From assembly GCF_019636135.1 (NCBI RefSeq), contig NZ_JAHBYD010000002.1, forward strand, positions 204,798 through 268,797: a DNA stretch of 64,000 bases, read 5' to 3'. Under the pieces are notes generated by a model. The model was not told the DNA's origin, did not search any database, and saw only the letters and a list, made by a program, of their open reading frames with translations. This stretch comes from Phenylobacterium sp. Lineage in GTDB: Bacteria; Pseudomonadota; Alphaproteobacteria; Caulobacterales; Caulobacteraceae. Shown in pieces: positions 52,676-61,047 of the stretch. A program made the translations under genes and the position numbers. Every line of letters starts with the position of its first letter. The stretch's first letter is position 1.

Positions 52676-54319
52676 ATGGCCAACGCCGCGATCCAGCTCA
52701 ACACCGAGCCCTACGACGCCTCGATCGCGCGGCCGATGGGGCGCAACTCGGCCGGCGAAGGATTCCTGCGCGGATTCCTCGCCCACGCCCAGGTCGACCG
52801 CTTCCACTTCTGGAACGTCCACGACCAGTCGCGCGACGAGCTCGACGCCCTGCTGGAGCGGCTGGGGCCGGTCGACAAGCCGGTCACCTGGATCCCGAAG
52901 GCCGAGCGCGGGCTGCTGGCCGACGCCGGCGCGCTCTACATCCCCAGCCCCGAGATGAAGGACGAGGCCTGGGCGCGGCGCGCCCTGGGGGGCCACGCCT
53001 ATTCGATCACCGGCGTCACCCACACGATCGCCGAGACCTACATCATGGACGAGATCGCGGGCCTGCTGTCGGCCCCGCTGGAGCCCTGGGACGCGCTGGT
53101 CTGTACGTCCGACCCCGGCCGCAAGGCGGTCGAGTCGCTGCTGGAGGGCGTCGCGGCCTACTACCAGGAGCGGTTCGGCGCGACGCGCATCCCGCCGGCG
53201 CAACTGGTGACCATCCCGCTCGGCGTCCATGCCGACGACTTCCGGCTCGACCCCGATGCACGCCGCCGCTGGCGGGCCGCCCTCGACATCCCCGAGGACG
53301 CGCCGGCGGCCCTGCACCTCGGCCGCTTCAGCCTGACCACCAAGATGCATCCCGGCCCGATGGGCGTGGCCCTGGCCGAGACGGCGCGGCGCCTGGGGCG
53401 GCCCGTCTACTTCATCCTCTTCGGCGGCGCCCGGCGCGAGGAGGACCAGGAGGCGTTCCTGGCCGCAGCGGCCGCGCTCGCCGACGACGGCGTGATCCTG
53501 AAGTCCGTGGGCGACACCTCGGCCACCACGCGCGACGAGATCGTCTCGGCCGCCGACGTCTTCCTGTCCCTCAGCGACAACATCCAGGAGACCTTCGGCC
53601 TGACGCCGCTGGAGGCGATGGCGGCGGGCCTGCCCTGCGTGGTCAGCGACTGGGACGGCTACAAGGACACCGTGCGCCACGGAGTGGACGGCTTCCGGGT
53701 GCGTACGCTGGCGCCGCGGCCGGGCCTGGGTTCGGACCTCGTCTACGCCTACGCCCAGCGGATGATGAACTACGACAGCTATGCGGGCTCGACCGCCCTC
53801 TTCACCGCGCCCGACGTCGGCGAGGCGGCCGACGCGCTGAGCGCGCTGTTCGCCGACCCGGACCTGCGCGCCCGCATGGGCGCGGCGGGCCGGCGGCGGG
53901 CGCGCGAGGTGTTCGACTGGCGCGTCGTGATCCGCCAGTACCAGGCGCTGTGGGCCGAACTCGCGCGCCGCCGCGCGGCCGCGCCGGAGCAGGCCCCCGC
54001 CGACAATCCCTTCCGCCCCGATCCCTTCAAGATGTTCGCCGCCTATCCCAGCGGGGCGCTGTCGCCCCGCACGGAAGTCTCGCTCGCCCGCCCGTTCTCC
54101 GAAGACGAAGCCGCCGACCGTCTGCTGCGCCCGCACGTGCGCAACCCGGCCGCGCGCCTGCCCACCGTGGATGAATCCGTGACCCTGCTCGCCGTTCTGG
54201 CCGAGCGGCCGCTGACCGTTGGCGCGATCCTTGCTGAGACTCCGCCCGAACGCCGTCCCTTCATCGAAAGGGGAATCCTGTGGCTCGCGAAGTTCGGCTT
54301 CTTGCGTCTACGCGACTAA
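52676..54319 (+). CDS. GT4-like glycosyltransferase
   Basis: The 547-residue GT-B fold protein has a C-terminal nucleotide-sugar site typical of family GT4 (HLGRFSLTTKMHP and the E-x7-E region QETFGLTPLEAMAAGLPCVVSDW). After about residue 420 there is an extra C-terminal region with no clear family. No membrane helix or signal, so cytosolic. It follows the CHAT gene by 36 nt on the same strand; it could glycosylate TpsA or make a surface glycan. The donor and acceptor are unknown. Confidence 0.85.
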   Translation: MANAAIQLNTEPYDASIARPMGRNSAGEGFLRGFLAHAQVDRFHFWNVHDQSRDELDALLERLGPVDKPVTWIPKAERGLLADAGALYIPSPEMKDEAWARRALGGHAYSITGVTHTIAETYIMDEIAGLLSAPLEPWDALVCTSDPGRKAVESLLEGVAAYYQERFGATRIPPAQLVTIPLGVHADDFRLDPDARRRWRAALDIPEDAPAALHLGRFSLTTKMHPGPMGVALAETARRLGRPVYFILFGGARREEDQEAFLAAAAALADDGVILKSVGDTSATTRDEIVSAADVFLSLSDNIQETFGLTPLEAMAAGLPCVVSDWDGYKDTVRHGVDGFRVRTLAPRPGLGSDLVYAYAQRMMNYDSYAGSTALFTAPDVGEAADALSALFADPDLRARMGAAGRRRAREVFDWRVVIRQYQALWAELARRRAAAPEQAPADNPFRPDPFKMFAAYPSGALSPRTEVSLARPFSEDEAADRLLRPHVRNPAARLPTVDESVTLLAVLAERPLTVGAILAETPPERRPFIERGILWLAKFGFLRLRD

Positions 54320-54433
54320 ACGCCGCGTACAAAGTCACGCAAGGAGCCGGTTCATGTACCGTTCAGGGCCTCGATGTGGTACTCGAATGGTCTGCGCACC
54401 ATCGATCCAGACTGTCGTACGGGGGTGAATACC

Positions 54434-54904
54434 ATGCGTAAACTCGTGATTGCAGTGGCCTTCTCGCTCGCCTTCGGCGGCGTTGCCGTGGCCAGCGACT
54501 ACATCGTCGTGAATTCGAGCGACCCGGCCATCAAGCGTGGCCAGGCCTTCGACGCGGGCGCCAAGGTGGCCCTCGGCGCCGGCAAGTCGATCACGCTCAT
54601 GCGCGCTTCGGGCGAGCTGGTCACGGTCCGCGGCGCCGCCGCGGGCGCCACCATTCCCGGCGCGAAGCTCGCCGCCGCCGACGCGGCCCGCTTCGAAGCC
54701 ATCCGCTCGCTGGTCCAACCGCCGCCGGAAGGCCGCACCTTCGGGGCGCGTCGCGGCGGCATCTGCCCGGCGGTGGAAAGCCTCGTCAGCCTGGACGACA
54801 TCGTCCGCACCGCCGAGACCAGCGGCTGCAAGACCGTCGCCCGCCAGGCGCTCGACGCCTACCTGACCAAGAACGGCGCGGCGCCCGAGACGCAACAGAA
54901 CTAG
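54434..54904 (+). CDS. Small exported protein, FecR-like fold possible
   Basis: The 156-residue protein has a signal peptide (MRKLVIAVAFSLAFGGVAVA) and a beta-rich middle, VALGAGKSITLMRASGELVTVRG, which recalls FecR/SH3-like modules. Two Cys residues in the C-terminal half could form a disulfide. ATG 54434 is used; the earlier in-frame ATG at 54374 would hide the signal. It follows the glycosyltransferase and ends at a strong terminator, so it closes the secretion/CHAT locus. Function unknown. Confidence 0.7.
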   Translation: MRKLVIAVAFSLAFGGVAVASDYIVVNSSDPAIKRGQAFDAGAKVALGAGKSITLMRASGELVTVRGAAAGATIPGAKLAAADAARFEAIRSLVQPPPEGRTFGARRGGICPAVESLVSLDDIVRTAETSGCKTVARQALDAYLTKNGAAPETQQN

Positions 54905-54952
54905 GGGCGCAAGCCCGTCAGAGGACCGACACACCCTCCGATACGACGTGAA

Positions 54953-54985
54953 GGGCCGGCCGGGGCGACCCCGCCGGCCCTTTTT
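54953..54985 (+). terminator. Rho-independent terminator closing the TPS-CHAT locus
   Basis: GGGCCGGC, a bulged C, GGGG, a CGA loop and the perfect complement (54968-54980) are followed by five Ts, about 50 nt after the small exported protein gene. Confidence 0.88.
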
Positions 54986-55089
54986 CGCGCCCGGCGCTTT
55001 TTCGCGAGCGGGCACTTTCACTTTGGCGCGGAGACCACTAGGTTCCGCGCCGCTTCGCCCGGGCGTCCCACTTCGGACCCTCGCGTCGA

Positions 55090-55164
55090 GGGCCGGTAGC
55101 TCAGTGGTAGAGCATTCGACTTTTAATCGAATGGTCCTGGGTTCGACCCCCAGCCGGCCTACCA
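55090..55164 (+). tRNA. tRNA-Lys (anticodon TTT), CCA encoded
   Basis: The cloverleaf is complete: acceptor GGGCCGG pairs with CCGGCCT (one G-T at the end), the D-arm is GCTC/GAGC, the anticodon stem TTCGA/TCGAA has loop CTTTTAA, and the T-arm is CTGGG/CCCAG with loop TTCGACC. A discriminator A and genomic CCA end it. The TTT anticodon reads AAA/AAG lysine codons. Confidence 0.97.
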
Positions 55165-55226
55165 TTTCCGCGGGCGCACGGTGCTGCGGCCTTAACAGCG
55201 GCCCGGCGCGGCGCCATGTTGGCCCC

Positions 55227-55973
55227 ATGCGCAGGACCGTTCTCACGCTGATCGTCGCCGCCGCGCTCGGCGGGGCGCTCGCCGCCCCGGTCGCGGACGC
55301 GCAGACGAAGAAGACCGCCGCGGCGAAGGCGCCGGCGAAGGCCAAGCCCAAGCCGAAGCCCAAGATCGTCGAGCCGCCGCCGCCCGAGTATGTCCCGCAG
55401 GAGCGGATGAAGACGTCGGACGACGTGAAGCGCAGCGGCGTCGAAGGCGCGGCCACCACGCCGCTCCGCGACCTGGGCGTCCAGAAGACCGAGATTCCGG
55501 AGGTGTTGCTGGCGGCGATGACCGACCCCTACGCCCGCCCGCCCAGGAACTACGGCTGCAACTACCTCATCGCCCTGGTGAAGCCGCTGGACGACGTCCT
55601 GGGCCCCGACGTCGACCTGACGCCCGTGGGCGACGAGAACATCGTCAACCGGGGCAAGGCGCTGGGCGTCGCCGCCGACGTGGCCTCCAGCGCGCTCATC
55701 CCGTTCCGCGGCGTGGTGCGCAAGGTCTCGGGCGCCGAGGCGCACGACCGGCTGGTGCAGTCGGCCTACGTCGCCGGGAGCGTGCGGCGCGCCTACCTGA
55801 AGGGCCTGGGCGAGGCCAAGGGCTGCAATCCGCCCGCGACCCCCAGCCATGAGCGCGCCGGCTCCGAGCCCGCCGAGGACAAGCGCCGGATCCCTATGCC
55901 GAAATATCCGACCCGGACGTCTGACGAGCCGCAAACGACCGGCGAAACGCCTCCATCCGCCCGTCAGAAATAG
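55227..55973 (+). CDS. Hypothetical exported protein
   Basis: The 248-residue protein has a clear signal peptide ([20 protein letters not shown]), a Lys/Ala/Pro-rich linker ([13 protein letters not shown]) and a compact domain of about 130 residues with C-N-Y-L near its centre. No family was recognised. ATG 55227 is chosen; earlier in-frame codons run through the tRNA gene. Its last 80 bases overlap the end of tgt on the opposite strand. Confidence 0.75.
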   Translation: MRRTVLTLIVAAALGGALAAPVADAQTKKTAAAKAPAKAKPKPKPKIVEPPPPEYVPQERMKTSDDVKRSGVEGAATTPLRDLGVQKTEIPEVLLAAMTDPYARPPRNYGCNYLIALVKPLDDVLGPDVDLTPVGDENIVNRGKALGVAADVASSALIPFRGVVRKVSGAEAHDRLVQSAYVAGSVRRAYLKGLGEAKGCNPPATPSHERAGSEPAEDKRRIPMPKYPTRTSDEPQTTGETPPSARQK

Positions 55974-57024
55974 CGGCCCGCAGCTCGGCCATCAGGGCCT
56001 GGAAGAAGGCCAGGTTGTGCCAGGACAGCAGCACCTGCCCCAGGATCTCGTTCGCCTTCACCAAGTGGTGCAGGTAGGCCTTCGAGTAGTCCCGGCTGGC
56101 CGAGACCTCGCTCGCGGCGTCCAGCGGCGCCTCGTCCTCGGCGAAGCGGGCGTTCTTCAGGTTGATGGGGCCGTCCCAGGTCCAGGCCTGGCCGTGGCGG
56201 CCTGAGCGGGTGGGCAGCACGCAGTCGAACATGTCCACGCCCCGGGCCACCGCCTCGACGATGTCGATGGGCTTGCCGACGCCCATCAGGTAGCGCGGCC
56301 GGTCGGCCGGCAGCATCGCGGGCGCGAAGTCGAGCACTTCGACCATGGCCTGGTGCCCCTCCCCCACCGCCAGGCCGCCGATGGCGTAGCCGTCGAAGCC
56401 CGTCTCCAGCATCCGCTCCGCGCTTTCGCGGCGCAGCGCCTCGTCGACGCCGCCCTGCTGGATGCCGAACAGCGCCTGCGTATCGCGCGTCCCGAACGCC
56501 GCCTTCGAACGCTCGCCCCAGCGGGCCGAGCGGCGCATGGCCTCGGCGGCCTTCCCGGGCGTGGCCGGCAGCGCCACCAGCTCGTCCAGTTGCATGACGA
56601 TGTCCGCCCCCAGCAGGTCGGCCTGGATCTCCATCGATCGCTCGGGCGAAAGCGTGTGGCGGCTGCCGTCCAGGTGGCTCTGGAAGGTCACGGCATCCTC
56701 GGTGACCTTGGATATCTTCGAGAGCGACATGACCTGGAAGCCGCCCGAGTCCGTCAGGATGGGCTTCTCCCAGCGCATGAACCGGTGCAGCCCGCCCAGG
56801 CGGCGCACGCGCTCGGCCGTCGGCCGCAGCATCAGGTGGTAGGTGTTGCCGAGCAGGATGTCGGCGCCGGTCGCGGCCACCTGCTCGACGGTCAGCGCCT
56901 TCACCGTGCCCGCGGTGCCCACCGGCATGAAGGCGGGCGTGCGGATCTCGCCGCGGGGCGTCGCGAGCACGCCGGCCCGGGCCTTGCCGTCCGTCGCGCC
57001 GATCGTGAAGGGGAACGCGGCCAT
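55894..57024 (-). CDS. tgt: Queuine tRNA-ribosyltransferase
   Basis: The 376-residue enzyme exchanges guanine-34 of GUN-anticodon tRNAs for the queuosine precursor. Motifs: [21 protein letters not shown] (general Asp), and [14 protein letters not shown] holding the nucleophilic Asp. The usual zinc site (C-x-C-x2-C) is not evident near the C-terminus in this sequence, which instead has Y-S-K-A-Y-L-H-H-L; this deserves a check. The ATG shares a base with the queA stop, so queA-tgt is an operon. Confidence 0.95.
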   Translation of the reverse strand: MAAFPFTIGATDGKARAGVLATPRGEIRTPAFMPVGTAGTVKALTVEQVAATGADILLGNTYHLMLRPTAERVRRLGGLHRFMRWEKPILTDSGGFQVMSLSKISKVTEDAVTFQSHLDGSRHTLSPERSMEIQADLLGADIVMQLDELVALPATPGKAAEAMRRSARWGERSKAAFGTRDTQALFGIQQGGVDEALRRESAERMLETGFDGYAIGGLAVGEGHQAMVEVLDFAPAMLPADRPRYLMGVGKPIDIVEAVARGVDMFDCVLPTRSGRHGQAWTWDGPINLKNARFAEDEAPLDAASEVSASRDYSKAYLHHLVKANEILGQVLLSWHNLAFFQALMAELRAAISDGRMEAFRRSFAARQTSGSDISA

Positions 57025-58100
57025 CAGGCGGCCCTCCAGAGCAGGCTGGCGTCGCCGTAGGAGTAGAACCGATAGCCGGTCTCGACCGCGTGGGCGTAGG
57101 CCGCCCGCATCGTCTCCAGGCCCGCGAAGGCCGAGACCAGCATGAACAGCGTCGACTTCGGCAGGTGGAAGTTGGTCATCAGCCCGTCCGCGGCGCGGAA
57201 CCGGTAGCCGGGCGTGATGAAGATCGCCGTCTCCGCCTGGAACGGCCGCACCACGCCGTCCTCGCCGGTCGCGCTCTCCAGCAGCCGAAGCGAGGTCGTG
57301 CCGACGCAAACGATCCGGCCGCCGGCGGCGCGGGCGGCGTTCAGGCGCTCGGCGGTCGCGGCGTCCACCTCGCCCCACTCGGCATGCATGCGGTGCTCGG
57401 CCAGGTTCTCGGTCTTCACCGGCAGGAAGGTGCCGGCGCCCACGTGCAGCGTCACCTGTTCGACGGTGACGCCAGTCGCCTTGAGGCGCTCCAGCAGTTC
57501 CGGCGTGAAGTGGAGGCCGGCAGTGGGCGCGGCGACCGAGCCCTCCTCGTCGGCGTAGACGGTCTGGTAGTCGGCGCGGTCCTGCGCGTCCTCGCCTCGC
57601 TTGGCGGCGATGTAGGGCGGCAGCGGCATCATCCCGCGCTCGGCGATGGCGGCCATCAGGTCGGGGCCCGCCAGGTCGAAGGCGAGCGTGACCTCGCCGC
57701 CCTCGCCCTTCTCGCGCACCGTCGCGTCGAGGGCGCCCAGAAGGCACGCCCGATCGCCGGCCTCGCCGAAGACGATGCGGTCGCCCGCGGCGAGCTTCTT
57801 CCCGGGCCGCATGAAGGCGGTCCAGACGTGGCCGGACGTCTGCCGGTGCAGCGTGGCCTCGACCGCGATCCGGCTCTCGCCACGCACGCGATGGCCCTTG
57901 AGCCGGGCCGGGATCACGCGGGTGTCGTTGACCACCAGGACGTCGCCGGCGCGCAGCAGGCCCGGCAGGTCGCGGACGTGGAGGTCGCGCAGCGGCCGGG
58001 CCGGTTCGACCAGCAGCAGGCGCGCGGAATCCCGCGGGTTCGCGGGGCGAAGCGCGATCCGGTCCTCCGGCAGGTGGAAATCGAAGTCGGCAAGCTGCAT
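57024..58100 (-). CDS. queA: S-adenosylmethionine:tRNA ribosyltransferase-isomerase
   Basis: The 358-residue enzyme builds epoxyqueuosine on tRNA using the ribosyl part of SAM. Family signatures: [16 protein letters not shown] at the start, [20 protein letters not shown] and [17 protein letters not shown]. The ATG at 58100 fits the family opening better than an in-frame GTG at 58121, which has a weak TGAGG upstream. It runs into tgt. Confidence 0.95.
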   Translation of the reverse strand: MQLADFDFHLPEDRIALRPANPRDSARLLLVEPARPLRDLHVRDLPGLLRAGDVLVVNDTRVIPARLKGHRVRGESRIAVEATLHRQTSGHVWTAFMRPGKKLAAGDRIVFGEAGDRACLLGALDATVREKGEGGEVTLAFDLAGPDLMAAIAERGMMPLPPYIAAKRGEDAQDRADYQTVYADEEGSVAAPTAGLHFTPELLERLKATGVTVEQVTLHVGAGTFLPVKTENLAEHRMHAEWGEVDAATAERLNAARAAGGRIVCVGTTSLRLLESATGEDGVVRPFQAETAIFITPGYRFRAADGLMTNFHLPKSTLFMLVSAFAGLETMRAAYAHAVETGYRFYSYGDASLLWRAA

Positions 58101-58153
58101 GAAGGGCGAGGTGAAGGCCACGCGGGGCGCCTCACGTCAAGCTTGGGGGCGAG

Positions 58154-59089
58154 ATGCGCGGGTTCGTCGGCGGGGTGAACGTCGTCATCGCCGGGCTCGT
58201 CGTCGCCGCGGCGCTCGCGGCGGGCGGCGGGCTCCTGGCCGGCATGGTCCCGTCGTTCGACGTCCTGACCCACCTCGCGCCGGTCTACGGCGTGGTGGGC
58301 CTCCTGGGGCTCGTCTGGGCGGTCCTGGCGGGGCGCGGACCCGTGGCCGCCGCGGCGCTCCTGGCGGCCGTCGCCAGCGCGGCGCTGATCCTGCCCGAGG
58401 TGCGGCGCGACACCGGACCCGCCGCGCCGCCGGATGCGGCGGGGCAGGTCAAGGTGATCCAGATCAACGCGCTGCGGACCAACGCCGACGTGCGCCGGGT
58501 CGCCGACTGGCTGATCGCCCAGCGCCCGGACTTCGTCATGATCGCCGAGGCCCGCCCCGACCTGCGTGACGCGCTGCGCGCGGCCGGGTGGAAGACCGCC
58601 GGCGCCGGCGGCGCGCAGATGATCTTCACGCGGGAGCGCTACCTGGTGATGCACCGCCCGGCGCGGCGGGCCGGCGCGCTCACCTTCGTCAACGCCACCT
58701 ACGCCACCGCCTCGGGGCCCGTCGAGGCGCTGACCACGCACGTGGGCTGGCCGACACACCGCACGGTCGGCGCCGAACTGGCGCGGCTGGAGGAGGTGGT
58801 GGGCCAGCTCCCGCGCGAGCGGATGATCCTGGCCGGCGACTTCAACGCCGCGGGCTGGTCGCGCGAGATGCGACGGCTCGACCGCAGCCTCGGCCTCATC
58901 CGCCGCGACCGCGCGGCGGCGACCTGGCCCGCGGAGGTGCTGGGCATGCCCTGGCCCCTGCCCTTCGCGCCGATCGACCACATCTACGCCGGACCCGGCT
59001 GGGCGACGGTGAAGGTCGAGCGGGGGCCGTGGGTGGGCTCGGACCACTATCCGCTGGTCGTCACCCTGGCGCCCGTCGCGCCGCCCTGA
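58154..59089 (+). CDS. Membrane-anchored endonuclease/exonuclease/phosphatase family protein
   Basis: The 311-residue protein has three N-terminal hydrophobic helices (about 8-30, 38-58, 62-82), then an EEP (DNase I-like) domain on the far side of the membrane. Catalytic-type motifs are IQINALR, IAEARP, LAGDFNA, PIDHIYAG and SDHYPLVV. Substrate unknown. It is divergent from queA with a 53-bp gap and convergent with ppiB. Confidence 0.85.
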   Translation: MRGFVGGVNVVIAGLVVAAALAAGGGLLAGMVPSFDVLTHLAPVYGVVGLLGLVWAVLAGRGPVAAAALLAAVASAALILPEVRRDTGPAAPPDAAGQVKVIQINALRTNADVRRVADWLIAQRPDFVMIAEARPDLRDALRAAGWKTAGAGGAQMIFTRERYLVMHRPARRAGALTFVNATYATASGPVEALTTHVGWPTHRTVGAELARLEEVVGQLPRERMILAGDFNAAGWSREMRRLDRSLGLIRRDRAAATWPAEVLGMPWPLPFAPIDHIYAGPGWATVKVERGPWVGSDHYPLVVTLAPVAPP

Positions 59090-59094
59090 CCGCC

Positions 59095-59562
59095 TCAGCC
59101 GGCGTCGGCGGCCACCTTCATCGAGACGATCTTGCCGGGGCTGCGCGGCGGCTCGCCGACCGGCAGCGCGTCGACGTGCTCCATGCCGTCGGTCACCTCG
59201 CCCCAGACGGTGTACTGGCCGTCGAGGAACTTGGCGTCGGCGTTGCAGATGAAGAACTGGCTGTTGGCCGAGTTCGGGTTGGCGGTGCGCGCCATCGAGC
59301 AGGCGCCCTTCACGTGCGGCTGCCTGGAGAACTCGGCCGGCAGGTCCGGCTTGTCCGAGCCGCCCATGCCCGAGCCGGTCGGGTCGCCGCCCTGGGCCAT
59401 GAAGCCCGGGATGACGCGGTGGAAGACCACGCCGTCGTAGAAGCCCTCGCGCGCCAGCTCCTTGATGCGCTCGACGTGCTTCGGCGCCAGGTCCGGGCGG
59501 AGCTTGATCGTCACGGGGCCGCCTTCCAGCTCCATGATCAGGGTGTTCTCGGCGTCCATCAT
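59095..59562 (-). CDS. ppiB: Cytosolic peptidyl-prolyl cis-trans isomerase (cyclophilin)
   Basis: The 155-residue single-domain cyclophilin has FHRVIPGFMAQGGD (catalytic Arg, Phe and Gln) and the substrate-groove segment NSANSQFFI. No signal peptide, so it should act in the cytosol. The start overlaps the stop of the exported cyclophilin gene upstream by 4 nt, so the two isomerases are co-translated for different compartments. Confidence 0.95.
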   Translation of the reverse strand: MMDAENTLIMELEGGPVTIKLRPDLAPKHVERIKELAREGFYDGVVFHRVIPGFMAQGGDPTGSGMGGSDKPDLPAEFSRQPHVKGACSMARTANPNSANSQFFICNADAKFLDGQYTVWGEVTDGMEHVDALPVGEPPRSPGKIVSMKVAADAG

Positions 59563-60431
59563 TTCACCTCGACTGGGATGTTCACGTCACAGGCCGTGAA
59601 GTTCGCGCCGCCGGCCGCGATGGCCCGCGCGATCTCGGCCTTGAACCAGGCGCCGGCCGGATCGATCACGCGGATCTTCGGCCGTTCGTTCTCGGGGATA
59701 TCGCTCAGGATGCGCACACGTTCCATGCGGTCCTGCGGATCGGGCACCGGCTCGCCGACCTTGATCGCCGTCACCACGTCCTGGCCCGAGATCACGCGGC
59801 CGAAGGCGGTGTAGCGGCGCTCCAGCTTCGGGAAGGCGGCGCGCATCAGGAAGAACTGGCTGTTGGCGCTGTTCTCGTCCTCGCCGCGGGCGGCGCCGGC
59901 CACGCCGGGGCAATAGAGGACGTAGCCGTTGACCTTCCCGTCGCGGGTCATGGGGGCCAGCATCATCGACTGGGTCGAGACCGGCACGGACTTGATGAAG
60001 CCCACCTCGGCGACGCTCTGGTCCTGCGCCATCGTGAAGGGCAGGTCCGCGCCGCGGCGGAACAGGAACTCGGCCTTCAGCTCGGGCTTGGTCGAGCCGC
60101 CGGTGCCGCGGTTCTCCGGGTCGCCGGTCTGGTCCATGAAGTCCTCGATCACCCGGAAGAAGGTGTGACCGTCGTAGAAGTGCTCCCTGGCCAGCTCGCG
60201 GACGCGGGCGGTGAACAGCGGCGCGACCTCCGGCACGAGCTCGACGATGATCCGGCCCTTGTTGGTGTCGATGACGACGACGTCGTCGGGGTTCGGCGTG
60301 CGCCAGTCGGCGGCCGTGGGGCCGGCCGCCTTCGCCGGCGCAGGCGGCGCGGCGGGCTTCTTCTGGGCCGTGGCGGGCAGGGCCAGGGCCAGCGCCAGCG
60401 CGGCGGCCGAAGCGAGGGTCGCGAACTTCAT
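59559..60431 (-). CDS. Exported peptidyl-prolyl cis-trans isomerase (cyclophilin)
   Basis: The 290-residue protein has a signal peptide (cut after P-A-T-A) and a cyclophilin domain (about 50-235) with FFRVIEDFMDQTGDP and NSANSQFFLM. The catalytic F-M-A-Q element is F-M-D-Q here. The C-terminus (about 240-290) extends past the fold. It probably assists folding of envelope proteins. coaD lies 32 nt upstream on the same strand. Confidence 0.93.
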   Translation of the reverse strand: MKFATLASAAALALALALPATAQKKPAAPPAPAKAAGPTAADWRTPNPDDVVVIDTNKGRIIVELVPEVAPLFTARVRELAREHFYDGHTFFRVIEDFMDQTGDPENRGTGGSTKPELKAEFLFRRGADLPFTMAQDQSVAEVGFIKSVPVSTQSMMLAPMTRDGKVNGYVLYCPGVAGAARGEDENSANSQFFLMRAAFPKLERRYTAFGRVISGQDVVTAIKVGEPVPDPQDRMERVRILSDIPENERPKIRVIDPAGAWFKAEIARAIAAGGANFTACDVNIPVEVK

Positions 60432-60463
60432 GGCGTTCTCGTAGCGGCCGATTGGGGCGACGG

Positions 60464-60958
60464 CTAGGCCCGGCCCACCTTCTCCAGCAACCGATCCTTC
60501 ACGGCCGGGCTGACGAACTTGTCGATCTCACCGCCGAGCTGGGCGATTTCCTTGACCAGCTTCGAGGCGATCGCCAGGTGGCGCGGATCGGCCATGAAGA
60601 AGACCGTCTCGATCTCGCGGTCGAGCTGCTGGTTCATGGCGGTCATCTGGAACTCGAACTCGAAGTCGGCGACGGCGCGCAGGCCCCGGACGATGACGCT
60701 GGCGCCCAGCTCGCGGGCGAAGTGCATCGTCAGGCCCTCGTAGGGCTGCACCACGATCTCGGTCTTCGCACGCAGCGGCGCGACCGCCTGTTCGACGATG
60801 GCGACGCGTTCCTCGAGCGAGAACAGCGGGCCCTTGCCGGCATTGATCGCCACGCCGATCACGAGCCGGTCCACCAGCTTCGCGGCCCGCCCCATGATGT
60901 CGAGGTGGCCGTTATGGATGGGATCGAACGTGCCCGGATAGAAACCGACGCGGGTCAT
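60464..60958 (-). CDS. coaD: Pantetheine-phosphate adenylyltransferase
   Basis: The 164-residue enzyme transfers AMP from ATP to 4'-phosphopantetheine, giving dephospho-CoA. It has the nucleotidyl-transferase T/HxGH motif GTFDPIHNGHLD, the phosphate-binding VRGLRAVADFEFE and the C-terminal ASKLVKEIA in place of the usual I-S-S-T-x-V-K-E. It lies between gyrA and the cyclophilins on the same strand. Confidence 0.96.
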   Translation of the reverse strand: MTRVGFYPGTFDPIHNGHLDIMGRAAKLVDRLVIGVAINAGKGPLFSLEERVAIVEQAVAPLRAKTEIVVQPYEGLTMHFARELGASVIVRGLRAVADFEFEFQMTAMNQQLDREIETVFFMADPRHLAIASKLVKEIAQLGGEIDKFVSPAVKDRLLEKVGRA

Positions 60959-61047
60959 GCGCTTTCAGGTCCCCCAACTCGACCTTCGCCCTTTCGCCGC
61001 AGTGCAGCGATCTGGCAAGGGGGAATCTGCGTTCCGCGGGGTGACCC

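Noticed and set aside
49118..54136. A 1672-codon open frame on the minus strand across tpsA, CHAT and the glycosyltransferase
   Set aside because: It is antisense to three well-supported genes, has Arg/Gly/Ala/Val-rich composition with no domain, and arises from the GC-rich codon bias of the plus-strand genes.
55894..57747. Open frame joining tgt to upstream sequence as a QueA-Tgt fusion
   Set aside because: The upstream part lies in a different frame from queA and is shadow sequence. queA has its own stop overlapping the tgt ATG.
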